DNA of 38,339 nt from Lachnospiraceae bacterium UBA4338. Its GTDB lineage: Bacteria; Bacillota; Clostridia; Lachnospirales; Lachnospiraceae. The number at the start of each line of letters is the position of its first letter. The first letter of the stretch is position 1. The stretch is taken from contig DGTK01000004.1 in assembly GCA_002393735.1 (NCBI GenBank), positions 1 to 38,339 on the forward strand. The letters run 5' to 3'. The notes under the pieces were generated by a model, which saw only the letters and a program-made list of their open reading frames with translations, was not told the DNA's origin and searched no databases. This document shows positions 7,869 through 17,030 of the stretch, in pieces. The translations under genes and the position numbers were made by a program.

Positions 7869-10178
7869 TTAATTCCTCTCCGCGTCAACTACACCATTGA
7901 TCATCTTAATCTTTTGAATAATTCTGTCTAAGTCATCCTTACCGGAAATCTCCAATGACAGTAAAATAGTGCAGCCTTCTCTCTTACTCTTAACTGTTTC
8001 AATACGAACAATCTGAATATTATTCTCTTCAATCGCCTTGGTAATATCTGCGTATAAGCCATTTCTTGTCTGTGAGAAAATACGTATTTCCGCTTCATAT
8101 TTCTCTTTATTGTCGATGGCACTCTTATCCCAGGATGCAGGAAGAAGTCTCTGTCTCTCTTCATCTGAAAGAGTCTGCATATTGATACAGTCAATTCTGT
8201 GTACTGTTACGCCTCTTCCTCTTGTGACATAACCAACTATATCATCACCAGGCAGTGGTCCGCAGCACTTACTGAGTCTGATGGACAAGCCGTCCACATT
8301 CTCAATAATGACGCCATTACTGGACTTACCTCTAGGCTTAATCTTCTTCTCGGCATTTTCATTAACGGCTTCCATGACTTCTTCATTGGTCGCCTTCTTA
8401 GCCTTGTAGATTCTGTATAACTCTTCAAGTTTATTAACAACCTGGCCTTCTTTTAAGGCCCCGCGTCCAACTGCTGCCAGCATGGACTCCCAGTTCTTGA
8501 AATGATATTTCTCAAGCACTGCCTCCTGGAACTCTCTCTTCATAATCTCATTAATATCAATTGAATGAGCTATACAATATTTCTTAATCGAGTTAGATCC
8601 CTTAAGAACACTCTCTTCCTTGGACTCTTCCTCAAACCATTTCTTAATCTTATTTCTTGCGGAAGGACTTCTGACACTTGCAAGCCAGTCCCTCTTAGGT
8701 CCCGTTGAATTATCAGATGTAATAATATCAATCACATCCGCATTCTGAATAACATATGTAATAGGCACTATGGTTCCGTTAACTCTGGCACCTATCATCT
8801 TATTACCTACAGCAGTATGAACCGCATATGCAAAATCAATGGTATTTGAACCCATCGGAAGATGCTTAACCTCACCATTAGGTGTATAACAGTAAACATC
8901 ATCATTATAAAGATCAAGTTCGTTCTTAACTTCCAGCAAAAATTCCGGATTGTCATATTCCTTCTGCCACTCCAGGATTGTGGCAAGCCAGGATAATTTC
9001 TCTTCTTCCTTATCTCCCTTTACGGTTCCCCCGTTGGATTCGGTTTTATATTTCCAGTGTGCTGCCACACCATATTCAGCTGCCTTATGCATCTCCTCAG
9101 TACGAATCTGAACTTCGAAAGGCTGACCCGTTGTACCGATAAGTGTTGTATGAAGAGACTGATACATATTGGTCTTAGGCTGGGAAATATAATCCTTGAA
9201 TCTGCCTGCAATCGGCTTATAAATATCATGAACAAGACCAAGCACCGAATAACAGTCACTCTTCTTTTTCACAATAACTCTTACTGCGAAAAGGTCATAT
9301 ATCTGCTCAAGCGACTTATTCTGATTAACCATCTTCTTATAAATACTGTAAAAATGCTTAACTCGGCCGTCAACTCTTGCTTCTATACCAGCATTGTCAA
9401 GATGATATTTAAGTTCCTTTACAATGCTCTCCACATAACGGTCGCGCTCGGAACGCTTAATCGCAATCTTATCAACCAGATCATAATAAACATCCGGCTT
9501 TAAATATTTTAACGAAAGGTCCTCAAGCTCAACCTTAATCTTGGATATACCAAGCCTCTGAGCTATAGGAGCATAAATCTCAAGAGTCTCTCTTGATTTC
9601 TCAATCTGTTTCTCTCTGGACATATGCTTCAAGGTTCTCATATTGTGAAGTCTGTCCGCCAGTTTAACGATAATAACTCTTATGTCCTTGGCCATGGACA
9701 GGAACATCTTTCGAAGGTTCTCAGCCTGCTTCTCAAGATAGGACTTCTCCGCATAATTCAGAACTTCCAACTTGGTTACACCATCAACTATGGTCGCAAC
9801 CTCCGGTCCGAAAAGTTCCTTCAAATCATCATAAGTATATTTGGTATCTTCAATTACGTCATGAAGAAGTCCTGCCGCAATTGTCTCTAAATCCATCTGA
9901 AGGTCAGCCAGGATTATTGCCACATAAAGCGGATGAATAATATATGGCTCGCCAGACTTCCTCTTCTGGTCCTTATGCGCACTCTGCGCAACATCATAGG
10001 CCTTCTCTATTAATGAATAATCATTGGAAGGATGATATGAATGAATTCTTGAAATCAGGTCATTATATAATTCTTCCGGCGACAAATATTCATCTATGGT
10101 TTCAATTCGTCCATCATCAATAATGAACTCGTCATTAATGACAATCTTCTCTTCTTCTTTCTTTTCAGTTGTCTCCAT
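7869..10178 (-). CDS. relA: bifunctional (p)ppGpp synthetase/hydrolase (RelA/SpoT homolog, Rsh)
   Basis: A 769-residue long RSH protein that makes and degrades the stringent alarmone. Domains in order: HD hydrolase (about 55-200) with intact LLHDVIEDT and RLHNMRTL motifs; synthetase (about 260-375) with GRFKDYISQPK and YQSLHTTL; TGS (about 425-490); a helical and zinc-finger-like region with a CCGPLPGD cysteine pair; and a C-terminal ACT domain (about 690-769). The RFKD signature in the synthetase is that of bifunctional enzymes rather than the EFDD of synthesis-only RelA. The start at 10178 has AGGAGG eight to nine bases upstream. It leads the operon with the MBL hydrolase and hemZ. A TATAAT on the minus strand at 10208-10213 could be its -10, but the matching -35 is weak. 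Confidence 0.95.
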   Translation of the reverse strand: METTEKKEEEKIVINDEFIIDDGRIETIDEYLSPEELYNDLISRIHSYHPSNDYSLIEKAYDVAQSAHKDQKRKSGEPYIIHPLYVAIILADLQMDLETIAAGLLHDVIEDTKYTYDDLKELFGPEVATIVDGVTKLEVLNYAEKSYLEKQAENLRKMFLSMAKDIRVIIVKLADRLHNMRTLKHMSREKQIEKSRETLEIYAPIAQRLGISKIKVELEDLSLKYLKPDVYYDLVDKIAIKRSERDRYVESIVKELKYHLDNAGIEARVDGRVKHFYSIYKKMVNQNKSLEQIYDLFAVRVIVKKKSDCYSVLGLVHDIYKPIAGRFKDYISQPKTNMYQSLHTTLIGTTGQPFEVQIRTEEMHKAAEYGVAAHWKYKTESNGGTVKGDKEEEKLSWLATILEWQKEYDNPEFLLEVKNELDLYNDDVYCYTPNGEVKHLPMGSNTIDFAYAVHTAVGNKMIGARVNGTIVPITYVIQNADVIDIITSDNSTGPKRDWLASVRSPSARNKIKKWFEEESKEESVLKGSNSIKKYCIAHSIDINEIMKREFQEAVLEKYHFKNWESMLAAVGRGALKEGQVVNKLEELYRIYKAKKATNEEVMEAVNENAEKKIKPRGKSSNGVIIENVDGLSIRLSKCCGPLPGDDIVGYVTRGRGVTVHRIDCINMQTLSDEERQRLLPASWDKSAIDNKEKYEAEIRIFSQTRNGLYADITKAIEENNIQIVRIETVKSKREGCTILLSLEISGKDDLDRIIQKIKMINGVVDAERN

Positions 10179-10243
10179 TTCATATCCTCCTTTCTTATGT
10201 AAACCAAATTATAGTAATTGACTTCGCGGGTCACTCGCCGATT

Positions 10244-11155
10244 TTACCATACAGTAAGCTGTTCTACCGGCTTAAATCCAGTTGTCTTGGCAAATTTCAT
10301 ATTATGTGTGAAATTAGTCATGGCATCTGATGGATCAAGTGCATCTAAATTAAGATTATTAAATGTCTGTCTGTCAAAAGCAACTGACAGGAATGTTGTA
10401 GTCTCTTTATTACCCGTTGCTGTATTAATTACATCATCAACTGCATGTACAACTACTGTTTCAACAGGAAGCAGTGCAAAAAGGTCTCTTGCAACTCTGA
10501 GTGTAACAGAACATACATAATCCTGATACATTTCATAATAAGCTGTCTTGGTAAGTTCCTTCTCTGATACCTTACCTGTAGCTGTCATTGTCATAACCTT
10601 GGTTGGAACTACTTCCTCACCTCTTATGTCGAACTCAGCCATCATATATGACGGATCATCAGTTCCGATTTCGAACTTGCTGCCGAAATCTGTTATTGCC
10701 TTGAATGGCTCTGTAATATTAATTACTTCATAATAAGCATCTATCTCACCGGCTAAAACTCTGTCCTTAAGAGCAGATACTGAACGTGGAATAAGATTGC
10801 CGTTCCAGTTAATCGGCTCAACGCCTTCAGTATGGATAGCCTTAACTTCCTGCATTGACTCATTATATTCTTCAACCTGTGCCTGGGCCTTTTCTAATTC
10901 CTTAGCCTTTTCTTTCTCGCTCTTCTTAGATGACTTGGAATCCTTGCCCCCGAGCCCCGGAATTGGCAGTTTGCCAAGATTCTGTGTATAGGAAAGACCT
11001 GTTCCCGGAATACCGATGGTTGCTCTCTGATTACCCTTTGTATTTATTGAATAATGAGCACCCTTAACACCAACACTGATGCCGGCTGACTTCTTTCCAA
11101 GGTTAAGTTTTATTCCTTTTCCAAGCTTAATGCTCTTTCTAAAATTAAGACCCAT
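10244..11155 (-). CDS. DUF4236 domain protein with unknown C-terminal region
   Basis: A 303-residue protein. The first 55 residues are a DUF4236 domain, recognisable from the glycine-rich basic opening MGLNFRKSIKLGKGIKLNL and the following GIPGTGLSY motif. A lysine/glutamate-rich linker (about 65-90) leads to a roughly 200-residue mixed alpha/beta region that I do not recognise. There is no signal peptide and no strong membrane helix. DUF4236 is a short strand-rich module of unknown role found in many bacteria, often joined to other domains. The start at 11155 is preferred because GGAGGGG lies just before it; the ATG at 11167 is part of that ribosome site. It is single, with its own promoter. 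Confidence 0.75.
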   Translation of the reverse strand: MGLNFRKSIKLGKGIKLNLGKKSAGISVGVKGAHYSINTKGNQRATIGIPGTGLSYTQNLGKLPIPGLGGKDSKSSKKSEKEKAKELEKAQAQVEEYNESMQEVKAIHTEGVEPINWNGNLIPRSVSALKDRVLAGEIDAYYEVINITEPFKAITDFGSKFEIGTDDPSYMMAEFDIRGEEVVPTKVMTMTATGKVSEKELTKTAYYEMYQDYVCSVTLRVARDLFALLPVETVVVHAVDDVINTATGNKETTTFLSVAFDRQTFNNLNLDALDPSDAMTNFTHNMKFAKTTGFKPVEQLTVW

Positions 11156-11200
11156 AAACCCCTCCATAAATATAACAAATACTTAAAAACACTACCTTAC

Positions 11201-11229
11201 ATTTTACCCCAATTATATCCATAATACAA
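11201..11229 (-). promoter_or_regulatory. promoter of the DUF4236 gene
   Basis: On the minus strand TTGTAT (11224-11229) and TAAAAT (11201-11206) are 17 bp apart, about 45 bp upstream of the start codon. Confidence 0.55.
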
Positions 11230-11288
11230 GGAAAAATGCCCATAAACTCCCATAGAGTCTGTGCTTAAGGCAGTGTTTTAATATAAAT

Positions 11289-14200
11289 TTAATCTTCTTT
11301 CTTTAAAGCGCGTTTTTTCTTTCTTTTTGCCACAATTGATACTGCAATTATGCCAACAATTACAAGGGCTGCATCAGCGCCATATACATAATATTTCCTG
11401 TAATCCACAGGTCTTACTAAAACCGCATAGTAGCCGTCTGAACAATCAAGAGCCACATCTGCATAATCGCCTCTTTCAAGGCATTCAATTTCTTTCCACT
11501 TATCACCCTCAAGTTTATAAACCAGACAATCTTCCATTGGGGCATAAAGTCTTAATCTGTCGCCATCTTCAAGGTCTTTATCATCCACATTAAGAACTAC
11601 ATGATAGATTCTGTGGTCTGTACCACCAGGAAGTCCCTGAAGGGTTATATCACTATCCTCCACAAAAGCAGCACTTAAAGTAGTCTGGTCATTCCACTCA
11701 CCATCCACATATGCATTGGCCTTCTTGGTTAAGTGAACTGTCAGTGATTCATCACTCTCATCTTTATTAAACTTAAAGATGCCCATAATCCTTGGAATTA
11801 AATCTTCCTTTGGAGGCGCATAGGTATAATCTGAAAATTCTTCACTTTCAACAACTGTTATAGTTTCCTTATACTCTGCTTCAATTATCAGATTACCCTG
11901 CATGGTATCCACCGCAAGTTCAGGCCATGTTCCATAATATCCTTCCTTCTTAGGAATCTCCGGATATTCCAGATTACTTAAATCATCACCATAATGCATG
12001 CTTATGGATTTAATGAATTCATCTTCAGTCTTAAACGAAACCGTTAAATATCTGTATTCAACCGGCAGGTCATCCATCTTAAGAAGATTCTCATAACTTA
12101 CAGCCTCAGCCTTGTTTCCATAGCTTACGCCATCAATTCCGTAGAAATAATCACTTACATAATAATTATGTTCAAGATTATCAAGATTAAGCTCATTGGT
12201 ATCTTCCGTAATTGTTATATTACCTGCAACTGCGCCATATCTGCTTTCATATCTGGTAATGGTTGGCATACTGTAGCAGTAGGAAATTTTGTTGCCATAA
12301 CCACATATTCCACCGACATAAGTCTTACCTGCAATTGTTGCAAGTACATAACTTGAGCGAATTGCCGACTCTGAAGAGCCTGCAATACCGCCAACATAAT
12401 TGCCTTCCTTACTTTCCACACCGCCAAAACCGTAGCACATATATACAACGCCCTGGCCCATATTACCAACAATTCCACCCACCTTGTCATTCTTGGCAGT
12501 AATAAATCCTCTGTTGTAACACTCCTTTATAATATTAGTGTAAAAATACCTTCCTCCGACTTCTTTTTCCATCTTCGACACAACATTGCCTTCCGGATCT
12601 TCTTCATCAATATTCATTGTTCCTGCAATGCCGCCTACATTGATATCAGCCTTGATAATGCCTCTGTTTGTGCATCCATTTACAACGCCAAGGGATGCAT
12701 TCTCAATTGAAGACTCAGATATATCTTCATAGAAATACTGTGTACCCTTATCAGCAAGTTCATCAGTTTTCTCATCAACCATATGGGATATAAGATTAAT
12801 CTGCTCATTAATCTCATTCATGTCCTTGCTAAGTTTCCTGCTGTAACTTTCCGTATGATTTATAAGATTTCTCGAAGTTTCAGACATACGTTTAAATACT
12901 TCACTAAGCTCATTTAAATCATTTATTGTATCTTCCGTTACCTGTACAGCACCTGCCGAAGAGCCATCATTTATTTTATTCTCTGCATTTTCAAGATTTG
13001 CCTTTATCTCATCTGTATTAACATCAATACTTTCTTTATCAAGATTTTCTTTAATCTGATTTTCTACATTCTGTGCTTCTTCTTCAGCCTTGTCAGCAGC
13101 ATTTTGTGCTGCACTTTCAACGGAACTTACATCAGGCACATCTATGGTTGCCACGCTGCCCCTTGTACCGATTCTTCTCATTATTTCTTCAGCCTTGTCC
13201 ATATCACTTTGAAGTGAATTCATGTCCCTGTTAACTGAAGCGCTGAGTTCATCAGCATCATTAACAGCATTAGCCATCATATCCTTTAATTTATCTACCT
13301 GATCAACAATTGATTCCTGGTCATTAGGATTAATATATGGCTCCATCTGACCTGTGATTCCGCCTACATCCTTCTTACCGTAAACATTGCCTCTGTTCTC
13401 TGAAGAATCTATCAGGCCACACTGTCTGCCTGCAATACCGCCAACATTATATCCGCTGTGAGCATAACCGACTGTAGCCTTATTGGTACATTTTACGATA
13501 CTGCCCATTGAGTAACCTGCAATGCCACCTGTATCAATACCACTTTGAATCATGGTTTCGCTTTTACCCGTAAGTTCATCAAGGAAATCCGCATTCATTG
13601 CATCATCCGTTGTAACCCACTCGAATGTATCATTTACATTTCCTTTATTAATACAGTCTTCAATTAAACCATAATTCTTACCTGCAATTCCGCCTGTATA
13701 ATAATATCCGATTACATTACAGCTATTATCCGTATTCTCAATTACACCACCTGATGTGTTAATGCCGCAGACTCCGCCGGTGGCAGTTTTGCCCTCTACT
13801 ACACCTGTTACATTACAGCCTGTGATTGTACCGCTGTTTACGCCGCATAAAAGACCTGTAATTCTCTGATCGCCTTCTGCAATTACAGCACCTTCAACAT
13901 ACAAATTCTTAACCACAGCCCCCTCTCCCAAATATCTGAAAAGGCCTGTTACATATCCATCACCTGAATAATATACACCGCTTATCTGATGACCATTACC
14001 ATCGAATTCTCCGCAGAAAATCGGAATCGTGGTCATGTCTGTACCTGCCAGATTAAGGTTATCATCCAGCACAACCTTTTTATCAACTGACCAGGAATCC
14101 ACCCTGCAGTTTTCTGATAATAAAATCAGATCATCAACACTCTTTATGTGGATTACAGTTTTTTGCTCATTACTTATGTCAACTACATAAGAAGTCTCTT

Positions 14201-14408
14201 TTTCATCGCTGTCTTCATTTTCGCCTTCAGTATCGGCCTTCTTTTCACCCTCAGTTTCACTCTCATCATCTGAAGGCTCATTCTCACTTACCGCCTCGCT
14301 CTCTTCCTCCTTAGGAGCTGCCAGCACATCTGTTACTCCATAAGAATTGGCAACAACAGTAATGCAAAGAAGCCCTGTCAAAAGAAGCATAAGTTTATTC
14401 TTCTTCAT
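11289..14408 (-). CDS. large cell-surface protein with GLUG repeats and coiled coil, C-terminally membrane-anchored
   Basis: A 1039-residue exported protein. A signal peptide (about 1-28) is followed by an acidic serine/glutamate-rich spacer. Two clusters of GLUG-type repeats (units like GGIAGKNYGLIEDC and GGIAGRQCGLIDSS) lie at about 130-345 and 590-730. A long charged coiled coil with many N, D and E residues separates them. The C-terminal part has strand-rich segments, then one transmembrane helix and a lysine-rich cytoplasmic tail (KRKKKRALKKED). GLUG repeats form beta-helical stalks in surface and adhesin-like proteins. Its start codon at 14408 lies inside the end of the MMPL gene (14-bp overlap) with AAGGAGG upstream, so the two are translationally coupled and probably work together in the envelope. 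No catalytic motif is visible. The precise role is unknown. Confidence 0.8.
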   Translation of the reverse strand: MKKNKLMLLLTGLLCITVVANSYGVTDVLAAPKEEESEAVSENEPSDDESETEGEKKADTEGENEDSDEKETSYVVDISNEQKTVIHIKSVDDLILLSENCRVDSWSVDKKVVLDDNLNLAGTDMTTIPIFCGEFDGNGHQISGVYYSGDGYVTGLFRYLGEGAVVKNLYVEGAVIAEGDQRITGLLCGVNSGTITGCNVTGVVEGKTATGGVCGINTSGGVIENTDNSCNVIGYYYTGGIAGKNYGLIEDCINKGNVNDTFEWVTTDDAMNADFLDELTGKSETMIQSGIDTGGIAGYSMGSIVKCTNKATVGYAHSGYNVGGIAGRQCGLIDSSENRGNVYGKKDVGGITGQMEPYINPNDQESIVDQVDKLKDMMANAVNDADELSASVNRDMNSLQSDMDKAEEIMRRIGTRGSVATIDVPDVSSVESAAQNAADKAEEEAQNVENQIKENLDKESIDVNTDEIKANLENAENKINDGSSAGAVQVTEDTINDLNELSEVFKRMSETSRNLINHTESYSRKLSKDMNEINEQINLISHMVDEKTDELADKGTQYFYEDISESSIENASLGVVNGCTNRGIIKADINVGGIAGTMNIDEEDPEGNVVSKMEKEVGGRYFYTNIIKECYNRGFITAKNDKVGGIVGNMGQGVVYMCYGFGGVESKEGNYVGGIAGSSESAIRSSYVLATIAGKTYVGGICGYGNKISYCYSMPTITRYESRYGAVAGNITITEDTNELNLDNLEHNYYVSDYFYGIDGVSYGNKAEAVSYENLLKMDDLPVEYRYLTVSFKTEDEFIKSISMHYGDDLSNLEYPEIPKKEGYYGTWPELAVDTMQGNLIIEAEYKETITVVESEEFSDYTYAPPKEDLIPRIMGIFKFNKDESDESLTVHLTKKANAYVDGEWNDQTTLSAAFVEDSDITLQGLPGGTDHRIYHVVLNVDDKDLEDGDRLRLYAPMEDCLVYKLEGDKWKEIECLERGDYADVALDCSDGYYAVLVRPVDYRKYYVYGADAALVIVGIIAVSIVAKRKKKRALKKED

Positions 14409-16887
14409 AGCTGCCACCTCCTTCCGGATTTTCATCAAGAAGTGGCGGCGTGCCCTCTTCATCTTCCACCTTGCTGATTTTGCCCATGGATACAACTGCA
14501 TTTACGTCGCCTCTGACTACTGCGTGCATCTCGCCAACAACAAAGCCGTTAACCTGACCCTGCACAAGACCATCGACTCTCATAACGCCTGTATTGTGAT
14601 CAAGTTTAAGCGGAACAGAAACCTTGAAACTTGTTTTCTCTATTATCTTCTCGCCAACTAAAAGTATCTGAGGAAGCACAAACATAACAAGAATAATTGA
14701 TATGATTGTTCCTCTGCATAAGCACTGTCCGATTACGCAGATGCAGGCATCCGATGATAACTGTCCGATAAAATACCCGGCCAGAACCATCATGGAACCT
14801 GAGGTAAGTATGGTAGGAAATGCAAAGTTAAGGGTTTCAATTACCGCTTCTTTCTTACTCATCTTATCTTTTAGTTCCATAAATCTTCCCGAGATAACGA
14901 TGGCATAGTCAATATTTGCACCCATCTGAATTGAGCTGACTATTAAGTATCCCATGAAGAATATGTTATTATTCTGCATTGCAGGAATTGCGAAATTAAG
15001 CCATATTGCTCCCTGAATAACCAATATAAGAAGTACCGGCATACCGGCAGACATAAAGGTAAAAAGAAGTACTGCCAAAACCGCCAGAATTGATACCACA
15101 TTAACAACTTTATTATCCACATCAAATGTCTTCTTAAGGTCATACTGGCTTGTGGAATTACCTGCTACAAGAATATCTGCATCCGGGTAATATTCCTTCG
15201 CTATTTTGTGCATATCATCAAGGAATTTAAAGGTTTCCTCGCCTTCTTCCGGAATGGTTAAATATACCAGAATTCTGCTGTATTCTTCGCCCTGAAGCTG
15301 ATCTCTTGCGATGGTGATTTGGTCATTGGCCGATTTAAGGGTATCATACATATCATCATCCAAAGTTACATATCCTTCCTCCACTTCTTCATAAAGGAAA
15401 GAAATCACATCAATTAACGGTATGCTGTAACTCGATAAGCCGTTAATGATTTTGGCATAATTCTCATCATTGACTGCATATGCCATATAAAGAAGCTCAG
15501 CCACCTCATAATCAAGGTCCATCAACTCTGCGAACTCCCTGGCTGTCAGTCTGTCGGTAAGCATATAGCCATCCATGGCCTCGGTAGACGCAAGTCCCTG
15601 ACAGTAATCAACTTCCTTCATTGCCTCAAGTCTCGAGATAAGTTTCTTCTCCTTATCATAGTCCCCAGATGGAATAATTAAAGCCACAAAGTTGGTTTTG
15701 CCAAAGGCTTCTTCTATTCTCTCCTTAGCTATCTGCGTATCATTCTGCACAGCAGTTTTGGCCTGAGAATAACCATAAACATATGGTGTCTTTGTCTGAT
15801 AATAGAAAGCCACAATAAGAATAATTACAAATAAAACCGGCACCACATATCTTGTGGCATAATCTATGCTTCCGATGAAATTGATCTTAGGAATGAAGCT
15901 CTTATGCTTTGTTTTATCCATTGCATTACCAAAGAGCATAATAAGCCCCGGCATAAGAAGGAATACGGCAAGAAGGCTGAAGAATATGGCCTTTATGAGG
16001 CATATGGACATATCTCGGCCAATACCGTACTGCATGAACATCATGGCAATAAGACCACCAATCGTTGTAAGAGAACTTGATGTAATCTCAGGAATGGCCT
16101 TGCTGAGCGCCACTATGTCCGCTTCTCTTGTGGAAAGTTTTTGATGTTCTTCTTTATACCTGTTACAGAATATAACCGCATAATCAATGGATAAAGCCAG
16201 TTGAAGCACGATTGTAACGGAATTGGATACAAAAGAAATTGTACCGAATATGAAATTGGTACCTGATGCCAGGAGCGCCGAAGCACCGAAGGTTAAAAGA
16301 AGCACCGGTACTTCCGCATAAGTTTCAGAGGTGAAAATCAAAACCGTAAGAACTATAATGGCAACTATTACGCTGACCGTCTGCATCTCTTTTTCTATCT
16401 GTTTAGCCTGAGCATTGCCCAAAGATGATGATACGTAGATATCATATTCTTTAAACATTTCCTTGATTTCTTCAAGGCCTTCAATATCCCTTGCATCATC
16501 TTCCGGATAGGCAAAGGTGATATTATAAAGAGCTGAGAAATTATTGAAATGCTTACTTGTATTATCAAACTGAAGCATTGCCACATCATCGCGCTTCTCT
16601 ATTTCCTCAGCTATTTCCTCTGCCTTTTCATAGGTTATATTACTAACCATAATTTCGGCACTGCCATAGGTGGTAAATTGTTCCTCCATACGGTCCAGTG
16701 CCAGTGTGGTTTCTGCGCTGTCCGGCAGATATGCCGCCAGAGCATTCTCAACCTTAACCCAGTTGGATGTAATTAAACTAAAGACTATTGCTATGCCAAA
16801 AAGGAGAAAGAAAAGATTTCTTCTGTCTACAATAAAAGTCGCAATTTTCAGCATAGGACTGTTTTGCTTATTTCTAACATCAGACAT
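14395..16887 (-). CDS. MMPL/RND-superfamily membrane transporter
   Basis: An 830-residue polytopic membrane protein with the duplicated RND plan: one helix near residue 25, a large extracellular loop (about 45-170), five to six helices, a second loop (about 370-570), then a second helix bundle to about 750. Motifs such as LSIDYAVIFCNRY and MGANIDYAIVISGR match the conserved Asp-Tyr region of MMPL proteins, which use the proton gradient to export lipids or other hydrophobic molecules. The C-terminal 75 residues form a cytoplasmic tail with alternating V and G (for example GLVQGQVNGFVVGE), suggesting a small beta-solenoid, and then an acidic end. It is the first gene of a two-gene operon with the GLUG/coiled-coil protein. 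The substrate is unknown. Confidence 0.88.
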   Translation of the reverse strand: MSDVRNKQNSPMLKIATFIVDRRNLFFLLFGIAIVFSLITSNWVKVENALAAYLPDSAETTLALDRMEEQFTTYGSAEIMVSNITYEKAEEIAEEIEKRDDVAMLQFDNTSKHFNNFSALYNITFAYPEDDARDIEGLEEIKEMFKEYDIYVSSSLGNAQAKQIEKEMQTVSVIVAIIVLTVLIFTSETYAEVPVLLLTFGASALLASGTNFIFGTISFVSNSVTIVLQLALSIDYAVIFCNRYKEEHQKLSTREADIVALSKAIPEITSSSLTTIGGLIAMMFMQYGIGRDMSICLIKAIFFSLLAVFLLMPGLIMLFGNAMDKTKHKSFIPKINFIGSIDYATRYVVPVLFVIILIVAFYYQTKTPYVYGYSQAKTAVQNDTQIAKERIEEAFGKTNFVALIIPSGDYDKEKKLISRLEAMKEVDYCQGLASTEAMDGYMLTDRLTAREFAELMDLDYEVAELLYMAYAVNDENYAKIINGLSSYSIPLIDVISFLYEEVEEGYVTLDDDMYDTLKSANDQITIARDQLQGEEYSRILVYLTIPEEGEETFKFLDDMHKIAKEYYPDADILVAGNSTSQYDLKKTFDVDNKVVNVVSILAVLAVLLFTFMSAGMPVLLILVIQGAIWLNFAIPAMQNNNIFFMGYLIVSSIQMGANIDYAIVISGRFMELKDKMSKKEAVIETLNFAFPTILTSGSMMVLAGYFIGQLSSDACICVIGQCLCRGTIISIILVMFVLPQILLVGEKIIEKTSFKVSVPLKLDHNTGVMRVDGLVQGQVNGFVVGEMHAVVRGDVNAVVSMGKISKVEDEEGTPPLLDENPEGGGSYEEE

Positions 16888-16945
16888 GATATTATGCTTC
16901 TTTCTTTAGAATTGAATGAACTTAGAATATCCCCTTTTTCTAGTT

Positions 16946-16973
16946 ATTGTACTACTTTAAAAATAAAATTCAA
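16946..16973 (-). promoter_or_regulatory. promoter of the MMPL-GLUG operon
   Basis: On the minus strand TTGAAT (16968-16973) and TACAAT (16946-16951) are separated by 16 bp, about 60 bp before the MMPL start codon. Confidence 0.55.
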
Positions 16974-16978
16974 GTACG

Positions 16979-17013
16979 ACAAAAAAGCGACGCCCAAATG
17001 GCGCCGCCTTAAT
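16979..17013 (-). terminator. Rho-independent terminator after the chemoreceptor gene
   Basis: On the minus strand a G+C-rich stem of about ten pairs (one bulged G, one G.U pair) with an ATTTG loop is followed by TTTTTT. It begins about 18 nt past the chemoreceptor stop. Confidence 0.85.
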
Positions 17014-17030
17014 CAACTGCTTATTAAATT

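Noticed and set aside
11230..11285. Terminator after the GLUG-protein gene
   Set aside because: A possible TGCC/GGCA stem with inner ACTC/GAGT and a T5 run exists on the minus strand, but the pairing is short and interrupted.
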